Shown: piece by piece, positions 56,475 through 64,000 of the stretch | How positions within the stretch are numbered: position 1 is the first letter of the stretch | Layout of the letters: each line of letters starts with the position of its first letter | Source of the DNA: Pseudomonas sp. MYb60 | GTDB taxonomy: Bacteria; Pseudomonadota; Gammaproteobacteria; Pseudomonadales; Pseudomonadaceae | Direction of reading: 5' to 3' | DNA length: 64,000 bases | Assembly (NCBI RefSeq): GCF_002979555.1 | Contig: NZ_PCOZ01000004.1 | Span: forward strand, 186,001 to 250,000 | Translations under genes and position numbers: made by a program | The notes under the pieces: generated by a model | Told to the model about the DNA's origin: nothing | The model's input: the letters and a program-made list of their open reading frames with translations, nothing else | The model's database searches: none

Positions 56475-56531
56475 ACCGGGCCTCCCCGTGAGGGGAGTTA
56501 ACCCCGTGCCATAACCCCGGAGACCCCCGCC

Positions 56532-57047
56532 ATGGCCATGCCTCACAAACTGAAAAACATGAACCTGTTCAACGATGGCGGCAGCTACGCAGGCAAGGTC
56601 AAGACCGTCACCCTGCCCGCCTTGGGCCGCAAGATGGAGGCCTGGCGCGCCGCCGGCATGAATGGCCCGGTCAAGGCTGACCTGGGCATGTCCGACGACG
56701 GCATCCAGCTGGAATGGAAGCTGGGCGGCCTGGACCTGATCGTGCTCAAGCAATTCGGCGCGGTCAACGCAGCGGGTATTCCCCTGCGTTTCGCCGGTGC
56801 CTTCCAGCAGGACGACACCGGTGAAATCAGCGCCGTAGAGGTGACCGTTCGCGGCCGTCACGAAACCATTGAAATGGGTGACGCCACACCAGGTGAAGAC
56901 ACCGAGCACTCCGTCACCACCACTTGCACCTACTACAAGCTGACCGTCGACAACGAAGACATCATCGAAATCGACCTGCTGAACTTCATCGAAAAGGTCG
57001 GCGGCGTCGACATGCTGGAGAAACAGCGCAGCGCCATCGGCCTTTGA
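56532..57047 (+). CDS. FII: Tail tube protein (P2 gpFII-like)
   Basis: The 171-residue major tube protein begins MAMPHKLKNMNLFNDGGSYAG and has TLPALGRKMEAWRAAGM and VEVTVRGRHETIEMGD blocks. The first ATG at 56532 fits the distance to GGAG and the family N-terminus. Confidence 0.94.
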   Translation: MAMPHKLKNMNLFNDGGSYAGKVKTVTLPALGRKMEAWRAAGMNGPVKADLGMSDDGIQLEWKLGGLDLIVLKQFGAVNAAGIPLRFAGAFQQDDTGEISAVEVTVRGRHETIEMGDATPGEDTEHSVTTTCTYYKLTVDNEDIIEIDLLNFIEKVGGVDMLEKQRSAIGL

Positions 57048-57097
57048 TCGCCGGCATTGATCGTTAACCGCATACCTTCATCAACAGGAGCTTTCCC

Positions 57098-57433
57098 ATG
57101 AAAACCGCAGCGACCGAAAAACCAGACGTACAACCGCTGGCCGACGACAACACCGTCATCCTCGACACGCCGATCCGCCGTGGCACGACCAGCATTGACA
57201 GCATCACCCTGCGCAAACCCAACTCCGGTGAGCTGCGCGGCGTGAGCCTGGCGGAGCTACTACAGATGGACGTCAACGCTTTGATCAAGGTGTTGCCACG
57301 CATCAGTTCGCCGACTCTCACCACCATTGAAGTCACGTCCATGGATCCAGCCGACCTGGTTGCACTCAGCACGAAGATCACCGGTTTTTTGCTACAGAAA
57401 TCGACGAAGACGGACGCATCCCTCGCTGCGTAG
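57098..57433 (+). CDS. E: Tail assembly chaperone gpE (0-frame product)
   Basis: The 111-residue protein (DTPIRRGTTSIDSITLRKPNSGELRG) is the P2 gpE-type tail chaperone. Near its end it carries a T6-G slippery run. A -1 shift there gives a longer gpE+E' product of about 154 residues. Both forms chaperone the tape measure during tail assembly. It follows FII by 50 bases. Confidence 0.92.
   Translation: MKTAATEKPDVQPLADDNTVILDTPIRRGTTSIDSITLRKPNSGELRGVSLAELLQMDVNALIKVLPRISSPTLTTIEVTSMDPADLVALSTKITGFLLQKSTKTDASLAA
57385..57391 (+). promoter_or_regulatory. Programmed -1 frameshift site (T TTT TTG)
   Basis: In the gpE frame the codons are ggT-TTT-TTG, giving the slippery heptamer T TTT TTG. After a -1 slip the reading continues without stop (ATEIDEDGRIPRCVEEA) straight into the GpE-family frame that ends at 57561. 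The same site type is established in P2 for E/E'. Confidence 0.85.
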
Positions 57434-57441
57434 AGGAGGCC

Positions 57442-57561
57442 ATGGCTGACCTGGCCGTGGTTTTTCACTGGGCACCGGCTGATATGGATCAGTTGGGCCT
57501 GCAAGAACTGACGGACTGGCGCGAGCGTGCCAGGGTGCGGAGTTCCACCGATGGCAAATGA
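57442..57561 (+). CDS. E': gpE' part of the frameshifted tail chaperone (GpE family)
   Basis: The 39-codon frame (MADLAVVFHWAPADMDQLGL) is the C-terminal part of gpE+E' and the GpE Pfam unit. It is open from the upstream slippery site in the -1 frame, so the expected product is the fusion beginning at 57098. An AGGAGGCC sequence before the ATG would also permit independent translation. Its end overlaps the tape measure gene by eleven bases. Confidence 0.85.
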   Translation: MADLAVVFHWAPADMDQLGLQELTDWRERARVRSSTDGK

Positions 57562-60172
57562 TCTGCGGCTACAGGTGGTGCTTGATGCCATCGACAAAGC
57601 TACCCGCCCGTTGAAGCAAATCAACAATGGCAGCCTTGAAACTGCCCGTGCACTCAAGGCCGCTCGCGACCGCCTGAAGGAACTCAACACCCAGCAGAAA
57701 GACGTCGGTGCCTGGCGGGCTCAGCGCGCAGCTGCCGAACAGACTGGTACTGCGCTTACCGCCGCTCGCGAAAAGGTCAAATCTCTCAGCCAGCAGTTTT
57801 CCGCTACCGGCGCGCCGACCAGGGCGATGACACGGGAATTTCAATCGGCGGTGCGCGAGGCCACAAAGCTCAAGCAGCAGCACCAGCAGCAAAGCGTGCA
57901 GTTGCAAGGCCTTCGGTCGAAGCTCTATGACGCCGGCATCAGTACCAAGAACCTGGGCAACCACGAACGCCAGCTGCGGGAGCAGATGAGCGCTGCCAAC
58001 GCCAGTATCAGCGAACAAACCAAACGCCTCACCGCGCTGAGCGCCCGCCAGAAGCGAATGGCCGAAACCCGTAGCGCATATGATAAGGGCAAGCAGTTCG
58101 CGGGCAACGCGGCGGTGGCCGGCGGTTCCAGTCTGGGTGTGGCATATGCAGCCAGCCGCCCGATCATCGGTGTGGTAAAGGAATACGTCGACTTTGAAAG
58201 CGCCATGATGGGCGTCGCCAAACAGGTCGACGGCGCACGGGACGACAACGGCAAACTCACCGCCACCTACTACGAGTTTGCGGACGCAATCAAAGCGGCC
58301 AGTAACGAAATGCCCATCGCAACCACCGAGTTCGCCGCTCTGGTCGAAGCACAGGCCCGGGCCGGTATCCAGGGTAAGGAAAACCTGCTGACCATGGCGA
58401 AGGTATCGGCCACCGCTGCGGTGGCCTTCGACCTGCCGGCGGAGCAGGTGGGCGAGGACATGGGCCGGATCGCCGGCTTGTACAAGGTGCCGATCAAGAA
58501 CATCTCGGCGCTGGGTGATGCGCTCAACTACCTGGACGACAACACCCGCTCCAAGGGTGGCGACATCATCGAAACCCTGACCCGCATGAGCGATGTGGCC
58601 GACAAGCTCGACTACCGCAAGGCAGCAGCGTTGGGCAGTACCTTTCTGTCGCTTGGCTCAGCCCCCGAAGTTGCGGCGAGCGCGTCCAGGGCTATGGTCC
58701 GCGAACTGTCCATCGCCACCATGCAGGGCAAGAAGTTTCAGGAAGGCATGTCCATGGTTGGACTTGATTCAAAAGCCGTCCAGAGCGGCATGAGCAAGGA
58801 CGCCATGGGCACGCTGATGGGTGTTCTTGATCGCATCAAAAAACTGTCGCCTGAACAGCAGACAGAAGTATCTACGCGGATTTTCGGGAAAGAGTTCGGT
58901 AAAGACGCGGGCAAGCTGGTCAACAACCTGGACGAGCTGAAACGTCAACTCGACCTGGTCAACGACACCGCCGGTAACGGCTCCATGCAGCGCGAAATGG
59001 ACATCCGTGCAGACGCGATAGAAGGCCGCTGGCAGGTGCTGCAAAATAAGTTGTTCAACACCAAGAGCGGCGCAGGTGAATCTGTGCGGGCAACCATGGT
59101 CGACGTCATGGACGCCGTCGGCGGGGTGCTGGACAAGGTCAACGCATGGGTCAAAGCCAACCCGACGTTGACTGCAACGCTTCTGAAAATCGTAGCCAGC
59201 GTGGCGCTGTTATCAGCGGTATTCGGCGGGCTGGCCCTCACGCTCGCCGGCATCCTGGGGCCGTTCCTGTTCCTGCGGTTCGGCCTGGCCATGTTCGGCA
59301 TTAAACTCCCGGGCATCATCGGTATCTTCAAAGTATTCGGCACGGTGCTGCGAACGCTGGGCGGCATTCTGATCGGCCCGCTAGTGACCGCTCTGCGCGC
59401 AGTCGGCATTGCGCTGTGGGGCCTTTCCGCCAATCCGATTGTCCTGGTCATTGCTGCCGTTGTCGCGGCACTGGCTGGCGGCGCGTACTTGATTTACAAA
59501 AACTGGGACGCGGTGAAGAACTACTTCGCCAACGCCTGGACCGAAATCAAGGCGGGGTTCAGCGGTGGAATAGCCGGCATAATCACCACCCTGGTCAACT
59601 TTAGTCCGCTTGGGCTGCTGTACCAGGCCTTCGCCGGTGTGCTGAGTTATTTGGGTGTTGACCTGCCGAGCCGCTTCACCGAGTTCGGCGGCATGATCGT
59701 CAACGGCTTGATCAATGGGCTGACGGCAGGGCTCGGTGCCGTCAAGGACGCCATAGGTTCGATCGGCGAAGCCAGTATTGGTTGGTTCAAGGAAAAGCTA
59801 GGCATCCACAGCCCATCGCGGGTGTTCGCAGAGCTGGGCGGATTCACCATGGCCGGCCTGACACAGGGCCTCGAAGGTGGACAGAAAGGCCCGCTGGACG
59901 CCCTGACCACCATTGGCAAGCAAATGACAGCGGCGGGCACGCTGGCTCTGGGCGCAACTGCAATGCCAGCTTTTGCTGTGGACACCGCACCGCCCATCAG
60001 CAGCTCGCCCTCAGCAGCGGTTTACGACAGCCACGACACCTACGAAATCAGTATCACCGCAGGGCCCGGCACCGACATGCAAAGCCTGGAAAAGAGCGTG
60101 CGCGCGATGATGGCCCGTATCGAAAACGAAAAGAAGGCGCGTCAGCGCAGCAAACTCTCTGACCTGGAATAA
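57551..60172 (+). CDS. T: Tail tape measure protein (P2 gpT-like)
   Basis: The 873-residue protein sets tail length. The N-terminal part is coiled-coil rich (about 20-190: ARDRLKELNTQQKD and repeated Gln/Lys helices). A TIGR01760-type tape measure domain follows (VDFESAMMGVAKQVDGARD), and then hydrophobic helices at about 545-640. The C-terminal region contains SIGEASIGWFKEKLGIHSPSRVFAELGG. The ATG at 57551 starts MANDLRLQVVLDAID, preferred over 57527. Confidence 0.93.
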   Translation: MANDLRLQVVLDAIDKATRPLKQINNGSLETARALKAARDRLKELNTQQKDVGAWRAQRAAAEQTGTALTAAREKVKSLSQQFSATGAPTRAMTREFQSAVREATKLKQQHQQQSVQLQGLRSKLYDAGISTKNLGNHERQLREQMSAANASISEQTKRLTALSARQKRMAETRSAYDKGKQFAGNAAVAGGSSLGVAYAASRPIIGVVKEYVDFESAMMGVAKQVDGARDDNGKLTATYYEFADAIKAASNEMPIATTEFAALVEAQARAGIQGKENLLTMAKVSATAAVAFDLPAEQVGEDMGRIAGLYKVPIKNISALGDALNYLDDNTRSKGGDIIETLTRMSDVADKLDYRKAAALGSTFLSLGSAPEVAASASRAMVRELSIATMQGKKFQEGMSMVGLDSKAVQSGMSKDAMGTLMGVLDRIKKLSPEQQTEVSTRIFGKEFGKDAGKLVNNLDELKRQLDLVNDTAGNGSMQREMDIRADAIEGRWQVLQNKLFNTKSGAGESVRATMVDVMDAVGGVLDKVNAWVKANPTLTATLLKIVASVALLSAVFGGLALTLAGILGPFLFLRFGLAMFGIKLPGIIGIFKVFGTVLRTLGGILIGPLVTALRAVGIALWGLSANPIVLVIAAVVAALAGGAYLIYKNWDAVKNYFANAWTEIKAGFSGGIAGIITTLVNFSPLGLLYQAFAGVLSYLGVDLPSRFTEFGGMIVNGLINGLTAGLGAVKDAIGSIGEASIGWFKEKLGIHSPSRVFAELGGFTMAGLTQGLEGGQKGPLDALTTIGKQMTAAGTLALGATAMPAFAVDTAPPISSSPSAAVYDSHDTYEISITAGPGTDMQSLEKSVRAMMARIENEKKARQRSKLSDLE

Positions 60173-60177
60173 ACACC

Positions 60178-60618
60178 ATGATGATGGCCCTCGGCATGTT
60201 CGTGTTCAGCCTCCACACCGCCGCATACCAGGAGCTGCAACGCCAAACCGATTGGCGCCATGCCAGCAACAACCGCATTGGTGCAGCGCCCGCGCGGCAA
60301 TTCGTTGGCCGTGGCGAAGACGCCATCACCCTCCCCGGCATCCTCTTCCCCGAACTGGCCGGCACAGCCCTAAGCCTCGACTCCCTACGCCTGATGGCAA
60401 ACACCGGCAAGGCCTGGCCCATGGTCGAGGGCACCGGGCGGATCTACGGACTGTGGGTGATCGAAAGCCTCAGCGAAACCAGGACCATATTTTTCCCCGA
60501 CGGTACGGCGCGGCGCATAGAGTTCACCCTGAGCCTGAAGCGTACGGACGATGACCGCATCGACCTGCTCGGCGCCGGTACCAGCATCGGCGTCAATATC
60601 CTGCGGGGCCTGCTGTGA
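60178..60618 (+). CDS. U: Tail terminator-like protein (P2 gpU-like)
   Basis: The 146-residue product has MFVFSLHTAAYQELQRQTDWRHASN and GLWVIESLSETRTIFFPDG, the P2 gpU family features. Three ATG codons in a row start the frame; the first at 60178 is taken. It overlaps D by four bases. Confidence 0.93.
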   Translation: MMMALGMFVFSLHTAAYQELQRQTDWRHASNNRIGAAPARQFVGRGEDAITLPGILFPELAGTALSLDSLRLMANTGKAWPMVEGTGRIYGLWVIESLSETRTIFFPDGTARRIEFTLSLKRTDDDRIDLLGAGTSIGVNILRGLL

Positions 60619-61877
60619 TCGAGCCAATCATTGCCAAGGTCACTGGTTACCTGCGCAACACCGCAGAGCGCTACGTACGGGACGCGTCCTATCCGGTGCC
60701 GGCCTTCCGGCTCGCCGTCGACGGCCTGGACATTGCCCAAATAATCAGCCCGCGGCTGATGAGCCTGGAGCTGACCGACAACCGCGGCGTCGAGGCCGAC
60801 CAACTCAGCATCACCCTCAGCGACCATGACGGCTTGCTGACAATTCCGCCGAAGGGCGCGGTTGTCCGGTTGTGGCTTGGCTGGAGCGACACCGGCCTGG
60901 TGGACAAAGGCACCTACACCGTCGACGAAACCGAACACAGCGGCGCACCGGACGTACTCAGCATCCGCGCTCGATCGGCAGATCTGCGCAAGGGCCTGAA
61001 AACCAAGCGCGAGCGCAGCTGGAGCAATACCACCCTCGGCGACGTCCTGGGCGATATCGCCATCGGCAACGGGCTCACCGCCACCATTTCCGGCGCGCTC
61101 GACGGCTTGCCCATCCTGCAGCTCGACCAGGCGAACGAGTCCGACGCAAACTTGATCAGCCGCCTGGGCGAAGAGTTCGACGCGGTGGCTAGCGTTAAAG
61201 CCGGCTGCCTGCTGTGCCTGCCGGCGGGTGGCGGAAAGACGGCCAGTGGAATGGACCTACCCCACATCACCCTCACCCGCACCGACGGCGACCAGCACCG
61301 CTACCTGCAAGCCGACCGCGACAGCTACGACGGTGTGCGCGCCTATTACTATGACGTGAACAGCGCCAAGAAACAGGAGGCAATCGCCGGCGGCGGCGAC
61401 AATCTCAAAGATCTGCGACACACCTACAGCGACCAGCAATCCGCACTGCGCGCTGCCCGGGCGGAATTCCGACGCCTGCAACGTGGCAGCGCCACGCTGA
61501 GTTACACCCTTGCCATGGGCCGGCCAGATCTGATCCCCGAACTGACGTACACGCTCCAGGGCGTGAAGGCGGAGATCGACGAGATCATTTGGTATGGCGG
61601 CAACGTGCAGCACAGCCTTACTGACAGTGGCGGGTACACGGTGAGCCTGGAGCTGGAGAGCAAGCTGCCGGAGGACAATGTCGAAGACCTGGCAGAAGAG
61701 AATCGAGGCGATTACACAGGGATCATCGCGTACTACCGCGACCAGAAAACCGGGAAGGATAAGACGATTACGGCGGGGGATCAGGCGAAGGCGAGGCGGT
61801 TGAGGTGGTTGTACGCCAGTGAGAAGACAGCCAAGCGAGCTGTGGATCGAGAGTGGAAGAAGATGCAGGAAAATTAA
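60615..61877 (+). CDS. D: Phage late control/baseplate hub protein (P2 gpD-like)
   Basis: The 420-residue gpD forms the tail hub. It has NRGVEADQLSITLSDHDGLL near residue 55, RKGLKTKRERSW and the QLDQANESDANLISRLGEEFDAV domain. The last 50 residues are rich in Lys and Arg. GTG 60615 overlaps the U stop codon. In P2 it is followed by ogr; here it is followed by a convergent KAP NTPase gene. Confidence 0.93.
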   Translation: MIEPIIAKVTGYLRNTAERYVRDASYPVPAFRLAVDGLDIAQIISPRLMSLELTDNRGVEADQLSITLSDHDGLLTIPPKGAVVRLWLGWSDTGLVDKGTYTVDETEHSGAPDVLSIRARSADLRKGLKTKRERSWSNTTLGDVLGDIAIGNGLTATISGALDGLPILQLDQANESDANLISRLGEEFDAVASVKAGCLLCLPAGGGKTASGMDLPHITLTRTDGDQHRYLQADRDSYDGVRAYYYDVNSAKKQEAIAGGGDNLKDLRHTYSDQQSALRAARAEFRRLQRGSATLSYTLAMGRPDLIPELTYTLQGVKAEIDEIIWYGGNVQHSLTDSGGYTVSLELESKLPEDNVEDLAEENRGDYTGIIAYYRDQKTGKDKTITAGDQAKARRLRWLYASEKTAKRAVDREWKKMQEN

Positions 61878-61941
61878 ATACGGCTCTGGGTCAGTTGAAA
61901 GCGGCCTGACTTCATACCAGGCTACTTTCTGGCAACAATCA

Positions 61942-63333
61942 TCACTTCAAGCGGTGGGCTAACTCAACGACATCTTTGTAGGTACGTAGACGATCCAAAT
62001 TTTTTCCTGCCGAGTAGAATATTTCATTTTTCCAAGAACCTAGATCAGTACTCATTCGCTGAAAATCAGCACGACTAGAATTGAGCATTTCCAAATAAAA
62101 TAACGCTATGTCTGCGGGGGAACACAATTTCCGAGTAAACGAGAACGTAACTAGACTGGATTTCTCACGCTCAAACTTTGTAACAGCCGCTTTCCACTTA
62201 TCATCAACCCAGAGATCAGAATACTCCTCTGCTCTGGAACCTTTGAAAAATACCAAATAAGCCAACCAAAAAAACTGCACCTCGCCACCTATTGTATCTG
62301 CAGCACTTTTGACCTGCTTAATATAATTTGTCAACTCACGCAACTCAACCTTAAAATACCTGCTAAGACCTACAATAATAATTTGATTCTCGGTTAACCC
62401 TTCAAGGTCACTAACAATCGTATTTTTTTGAGCATGCGCAACTGGCTTTCTATCAAACATATTTTCGACGACCTGACCGGTAATGTTTATACCTACAGAG
62501 ACGGAACCAATTACTGGGAGATGGTTGCGCACCAAATCAAAAACATCACCATTACTCAGCGAGAATTCAGCGTCAAAGAACCTATTCAAATACTGTTCAG
62601 AAGAAAAGCCCTGCCCATATACTGCACGAATAGAGTGAGCCAGCTGCTTCGAGTCGGACGCAATAATAAAGCGACATCCTTCGAGCTCAAAAAAATGCTT
62701 GATACGTTCTAGCAACTCAATAGCATAAGTGGGGCGGCAGCGATCAAGCTCATCTATAAATATAAATGCAGGTTTTTTTAATCCCCGATTATCAGCTGCA
62801 CTCCCCAACCGCTCAATGAGAGCAGTCTTGAACTCCTCAACATGCATTATTGTTTTAGATTGATCGTCAATTAACGATGAAACCAAATCACCCGCCGCTT
62901 CAACTGCACCGTCGCTGTCTTTTTCACTAAATAGATCATCAAGATCAACACCCACATACTTCCTGATCAATCCCTTGGCTATTAAAGGCGCAGCTTTTTT
63001 TATGATATTGGCACTAAGATCAACGACTCGTCTACCAGCCTCACTTGAAGTAACATCAAGATCATCTTTCGTCTGCTGCTCTATGCAGGTAATTAACGCT
63101 AGCAATGGTTCAGCCGAATAATCCGTCTCCCAAGCATTGAACAACACACACACATGGTCTTTACTAAGCTCAGCCTGCCAACGTTCCAAGAAAAACGATT
63201 TCCCTGACCCCCATGGGGAGTTGACGTTTAAGACCTTCACATGATCATTTGCCAGCATATACTTCGTCAGAAATTCACTGCTTGGCTTGCGATTCATGAA
63301 ATCACCAGCCCATACATCCACTTCAATGCCCAT
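61942..63333 (-). CDS. KAP-family P-loop NTPase
   Basis: The 463-residue protein has the KAP layout: Walker A NSPWGSGKS at 38-46, the FNAWETDY motif at 65-72, and Walker B AFIFIDELDRC at 189-199, followed by a sensor-like IIASDSKQLAHSI. KAP NTPases include the phage-exclusion protein PifA and act near membranes. Clear membrane helices between the Walker motifs, common in the family, are not obvious. The gene is AT-rich and opposes the D operon, so it is cargo. The ATG at 63333 follows GGGGGGATAT. Phage defence is inferred. Confidence 0.85.
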   Translation of the reverse strand: MGIEVDVWAGDFMNRKPSSEFLTKYMLANDHVKVLNVNSPWGSGKSFFLERWQAELSKDHVCVLFNAWETDYSAEPLLALITCIEQQTKDDLDVTSSEAGRRVVDLSANIIKKAAPLIAKGLIRKYVGVDLDDLFSEKDSDGAVEAAGDLVSSLIDDQSKTIMHVEEFKTALIERLGSAADNRGLKKPAFIFIDELDRCRPTYAIELLERIKHFFELEGCRFIIASDSKQLAHSIRAVYGQGFSSEQYLNRFFDAEFSLSNGDVFDLVRNHLPVIGSVSVGINITGQVVENMFDRKPVAHAQKNTIVSDLEGLTENQIIIVGLSRYFKVELRELTNYIKQVKSAADTIGGEVQFFWLAYLVFFKGSRAEEYSDLWVDDKWKAAVTKFEREKSSLVTFSFTRKLCSPADIALFYLEMLNSSRADFQRMSTDLGSWKNEIFYSAGKNLDRLRTYKDVVELAHRLK

Positions 63334-63372
63334 ATATCCCCCCTGCTTCATAGGTGCAGTTCTTATTGACAA

Positions 63373-63393
63373 GCCCCGGCGCTTGACCGGGGC
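63373..63393 (-). terminator. GC-rich hairpin between the small gene and KAP
   Basis: GCCCCGG and CCGGGGC arms enclose a seven-base loop between the stop codon of the 54-codon gene and the KAP start. There is no T run, so it may be an attenuator or transcript-stabilising element rather than a terminator. Confidence 0.4.
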
Positions 63394-63400
63394 CTATTGA

Positions 63401-63565
63401 TTACCCTCTCACCTCTATAAAAACTTCCAACAGTCGCAACACATCCCTTTGCTGCTGGGAGCTGATAAGCCTAAAAATCGCTAGCAATATCATTTCCCGA
63501 TCGCTAAGGCAGTTCGAATCTACAACTGGCACTTGGCTTTCCGATACACCGCTGTTCTCCATCAT
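63401..63565 (-). CDS. 54-residue protein upstream of KAP
   Basis: A short frame starts MMENSGVSESQVPVVDSN and ends with a helical segment (LLAIFRLISSQQQRDVLRLL, then EVF). An AAGGAG ribosome site seven bases before the ATG strongly supports translation. It is 67 bases upstream of the KAP gene on the same strand, so the two are probably co-transcribed. The C-terminal helix resembles the tail of small Xre-type regulators, but there is no helix-turn-helix. It may be a partner or regulator of KAP. Confidence 0.65.
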   Translation of the reverse strand: MMENSGVSESQVPVVDSNCLSDREMILLAIFRLISSQQQRDVLRLLEVFIEVRG

Positions 63566-63700
63566 GCGAATACTCCTTTCACACGCAACGGGGGCTCGGC
63601 GCCTACATGACGCCGTTAAAGACTCCCGGGGAACAGCTAATTTCCATCACGTTTTGCTGTGTCATCGGACAGCAATCAAAAAATTATGTGTTTTGTTACG

Positions 63701-64000
63701 TCACTGCGCGGGCTTGAATGGGGGCAGCGTCATGTACATGCCGTTCTCGCCCCAGCCTTGCAAGTTGCCACTGGCATCGACAACGTAGTGCTCGTTGAAG
63801 TCGCTTTCGGGATCGTCAAGACGCAGCCCACCATCCGGCAGTTTCTTGCCGACATAGTGCTCGGTATTTTTCCCACCGCTGGCAAAGACAGAATCGAGCA
63901 GATACTTGCCGTTCTGCTTGTACAGCACCATCACATGCCCCAGCGCACCGTCCTGCATCCAACTACCGATTCTGTTCGGGTAGGCCTTCAAATCTAGAGC
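63701..64000 (-). CDS. C-terminal part of an unrecognised protein (runs off the window)
   Basis: The frame is open to the window edge and ends at 63701. The visible 99 codons include GSWMQDGALGHVMVLYKQNGK, an aromatic- and glycine-rich soluble domain, and the tail WGENGMYMTLPPFKPAQ. I do not recognise the family; whether it is phage cargo or host cannot be decided from the part seen. Confidence 0.6.
   Translation of the reverse strand, partial: ALDLKAYPNRIGSWMQDGALGHVMVLYKQNGKYLLDSVFASGGKNTEHYVGKKLPDGGLRLDDPESDFNEHYVVDASGNLQGWGENGMYMTLPPFKPAQ

Noticed and set aside
34362..64000. R-type tailocin (bacteriocin) instead of a prophage
   Set aside because: Portal, terminase, scaffold, major capsid and head-completion genes are all present and intact, so this is a phage genome rather than a tail-only particle.
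1..64000. CRISPR arrays, tRNA or rRNA genes, insertion sequences
   Set aside because: No regularly spaced repeats, no cloverleaf-type or rRNA sequence and no transposase frames were seen on reading through; a dedicated search could still find a short degenerate element.

Overview
The window comes from the chromosome of a Pseudomonas, almost certainly of the P. fluorescens group. The evidence is the gene order ihfB-rpsA-cmk-tyrA/aroA-hisC-pheA-serC-gyrA-mtnA-mtaD-ubiG-mupP-yciK, a fused TyrA-AroA protein, high GC codon use, and REPIN-type palindromes between genes. No tRNA, rRNA or CRISPR array was seen.

Positions 1-17000 are core genome. A tightly packed minus-strand block makes serine, aromatic amino acids and CMP/dCMP precursors and ends in ribosomal protein S1 (serC, pheA, hisC, tyrA-aroA, cmk, rpsA, then ihfB). 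gyrA and mtnA lie upstream of it. The plus-strand set mtaD, ubiG, mupP, yciK diverges from mtnA.

Positions 17000-33200 are variable host genome. A purine-flavoured cluster comes first: an NCS2 permease, an outer-membrane barrel, and divergent punC/punR with a perfect LysR-type dyad. An aminotransferase with a LysR regulator and a HAD hydrolase follow. Next is a gene for a protein strikingly like the type III-secreted nucleotidyl cyclase ExoY, with no secretion genes nearby. Then come fabV, ppnN, a small exported protein, a malate:quinone oxidoreductase with an N-terminal signal-like segment, an AraJ-like exporter and a Wzz protein.

Positions 34269-34361 hold only the first codons of dusA; the reading frame then diverges and stops. 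This is the left junction of a P2/phiCTX-type prophage that runs off the window end. The virion block (39870-61877) is complete and in P2 order: Q, P, O, N, M, L, X, holins, endolysin, Rz/Rz1, R, S, V, W, J, I, H, G, FI, FII, E/E', T, U, D. No integrase, repressor or replication gene lies between dusA and the portal gene, so these must be beyond 64000 or lost.

The prophage carries AT-rich cargo at three places. Next to dusA are a small membrane protein and a larger protein that share a QAG-x-D motif of the amyloid/RHIM-like type, then a HEPN-motif protein. Between S and V is a membrane-anchored helical protein. After D are a KAP P-loop NTPase and a 54-codon gene. A LexA-box cassette (coiled-coil protein plus SRAP/YedK protein) also sits before the portal gene. 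The cargo looks like phage-defence or lysogenic-conversion material. The shared-motif pair at 34489-35777 is the best candidate for an undescribed system.

A TGTA-N11-TACA dyad recurs exactly where P2 has its late promoters (P/O, V and FI).
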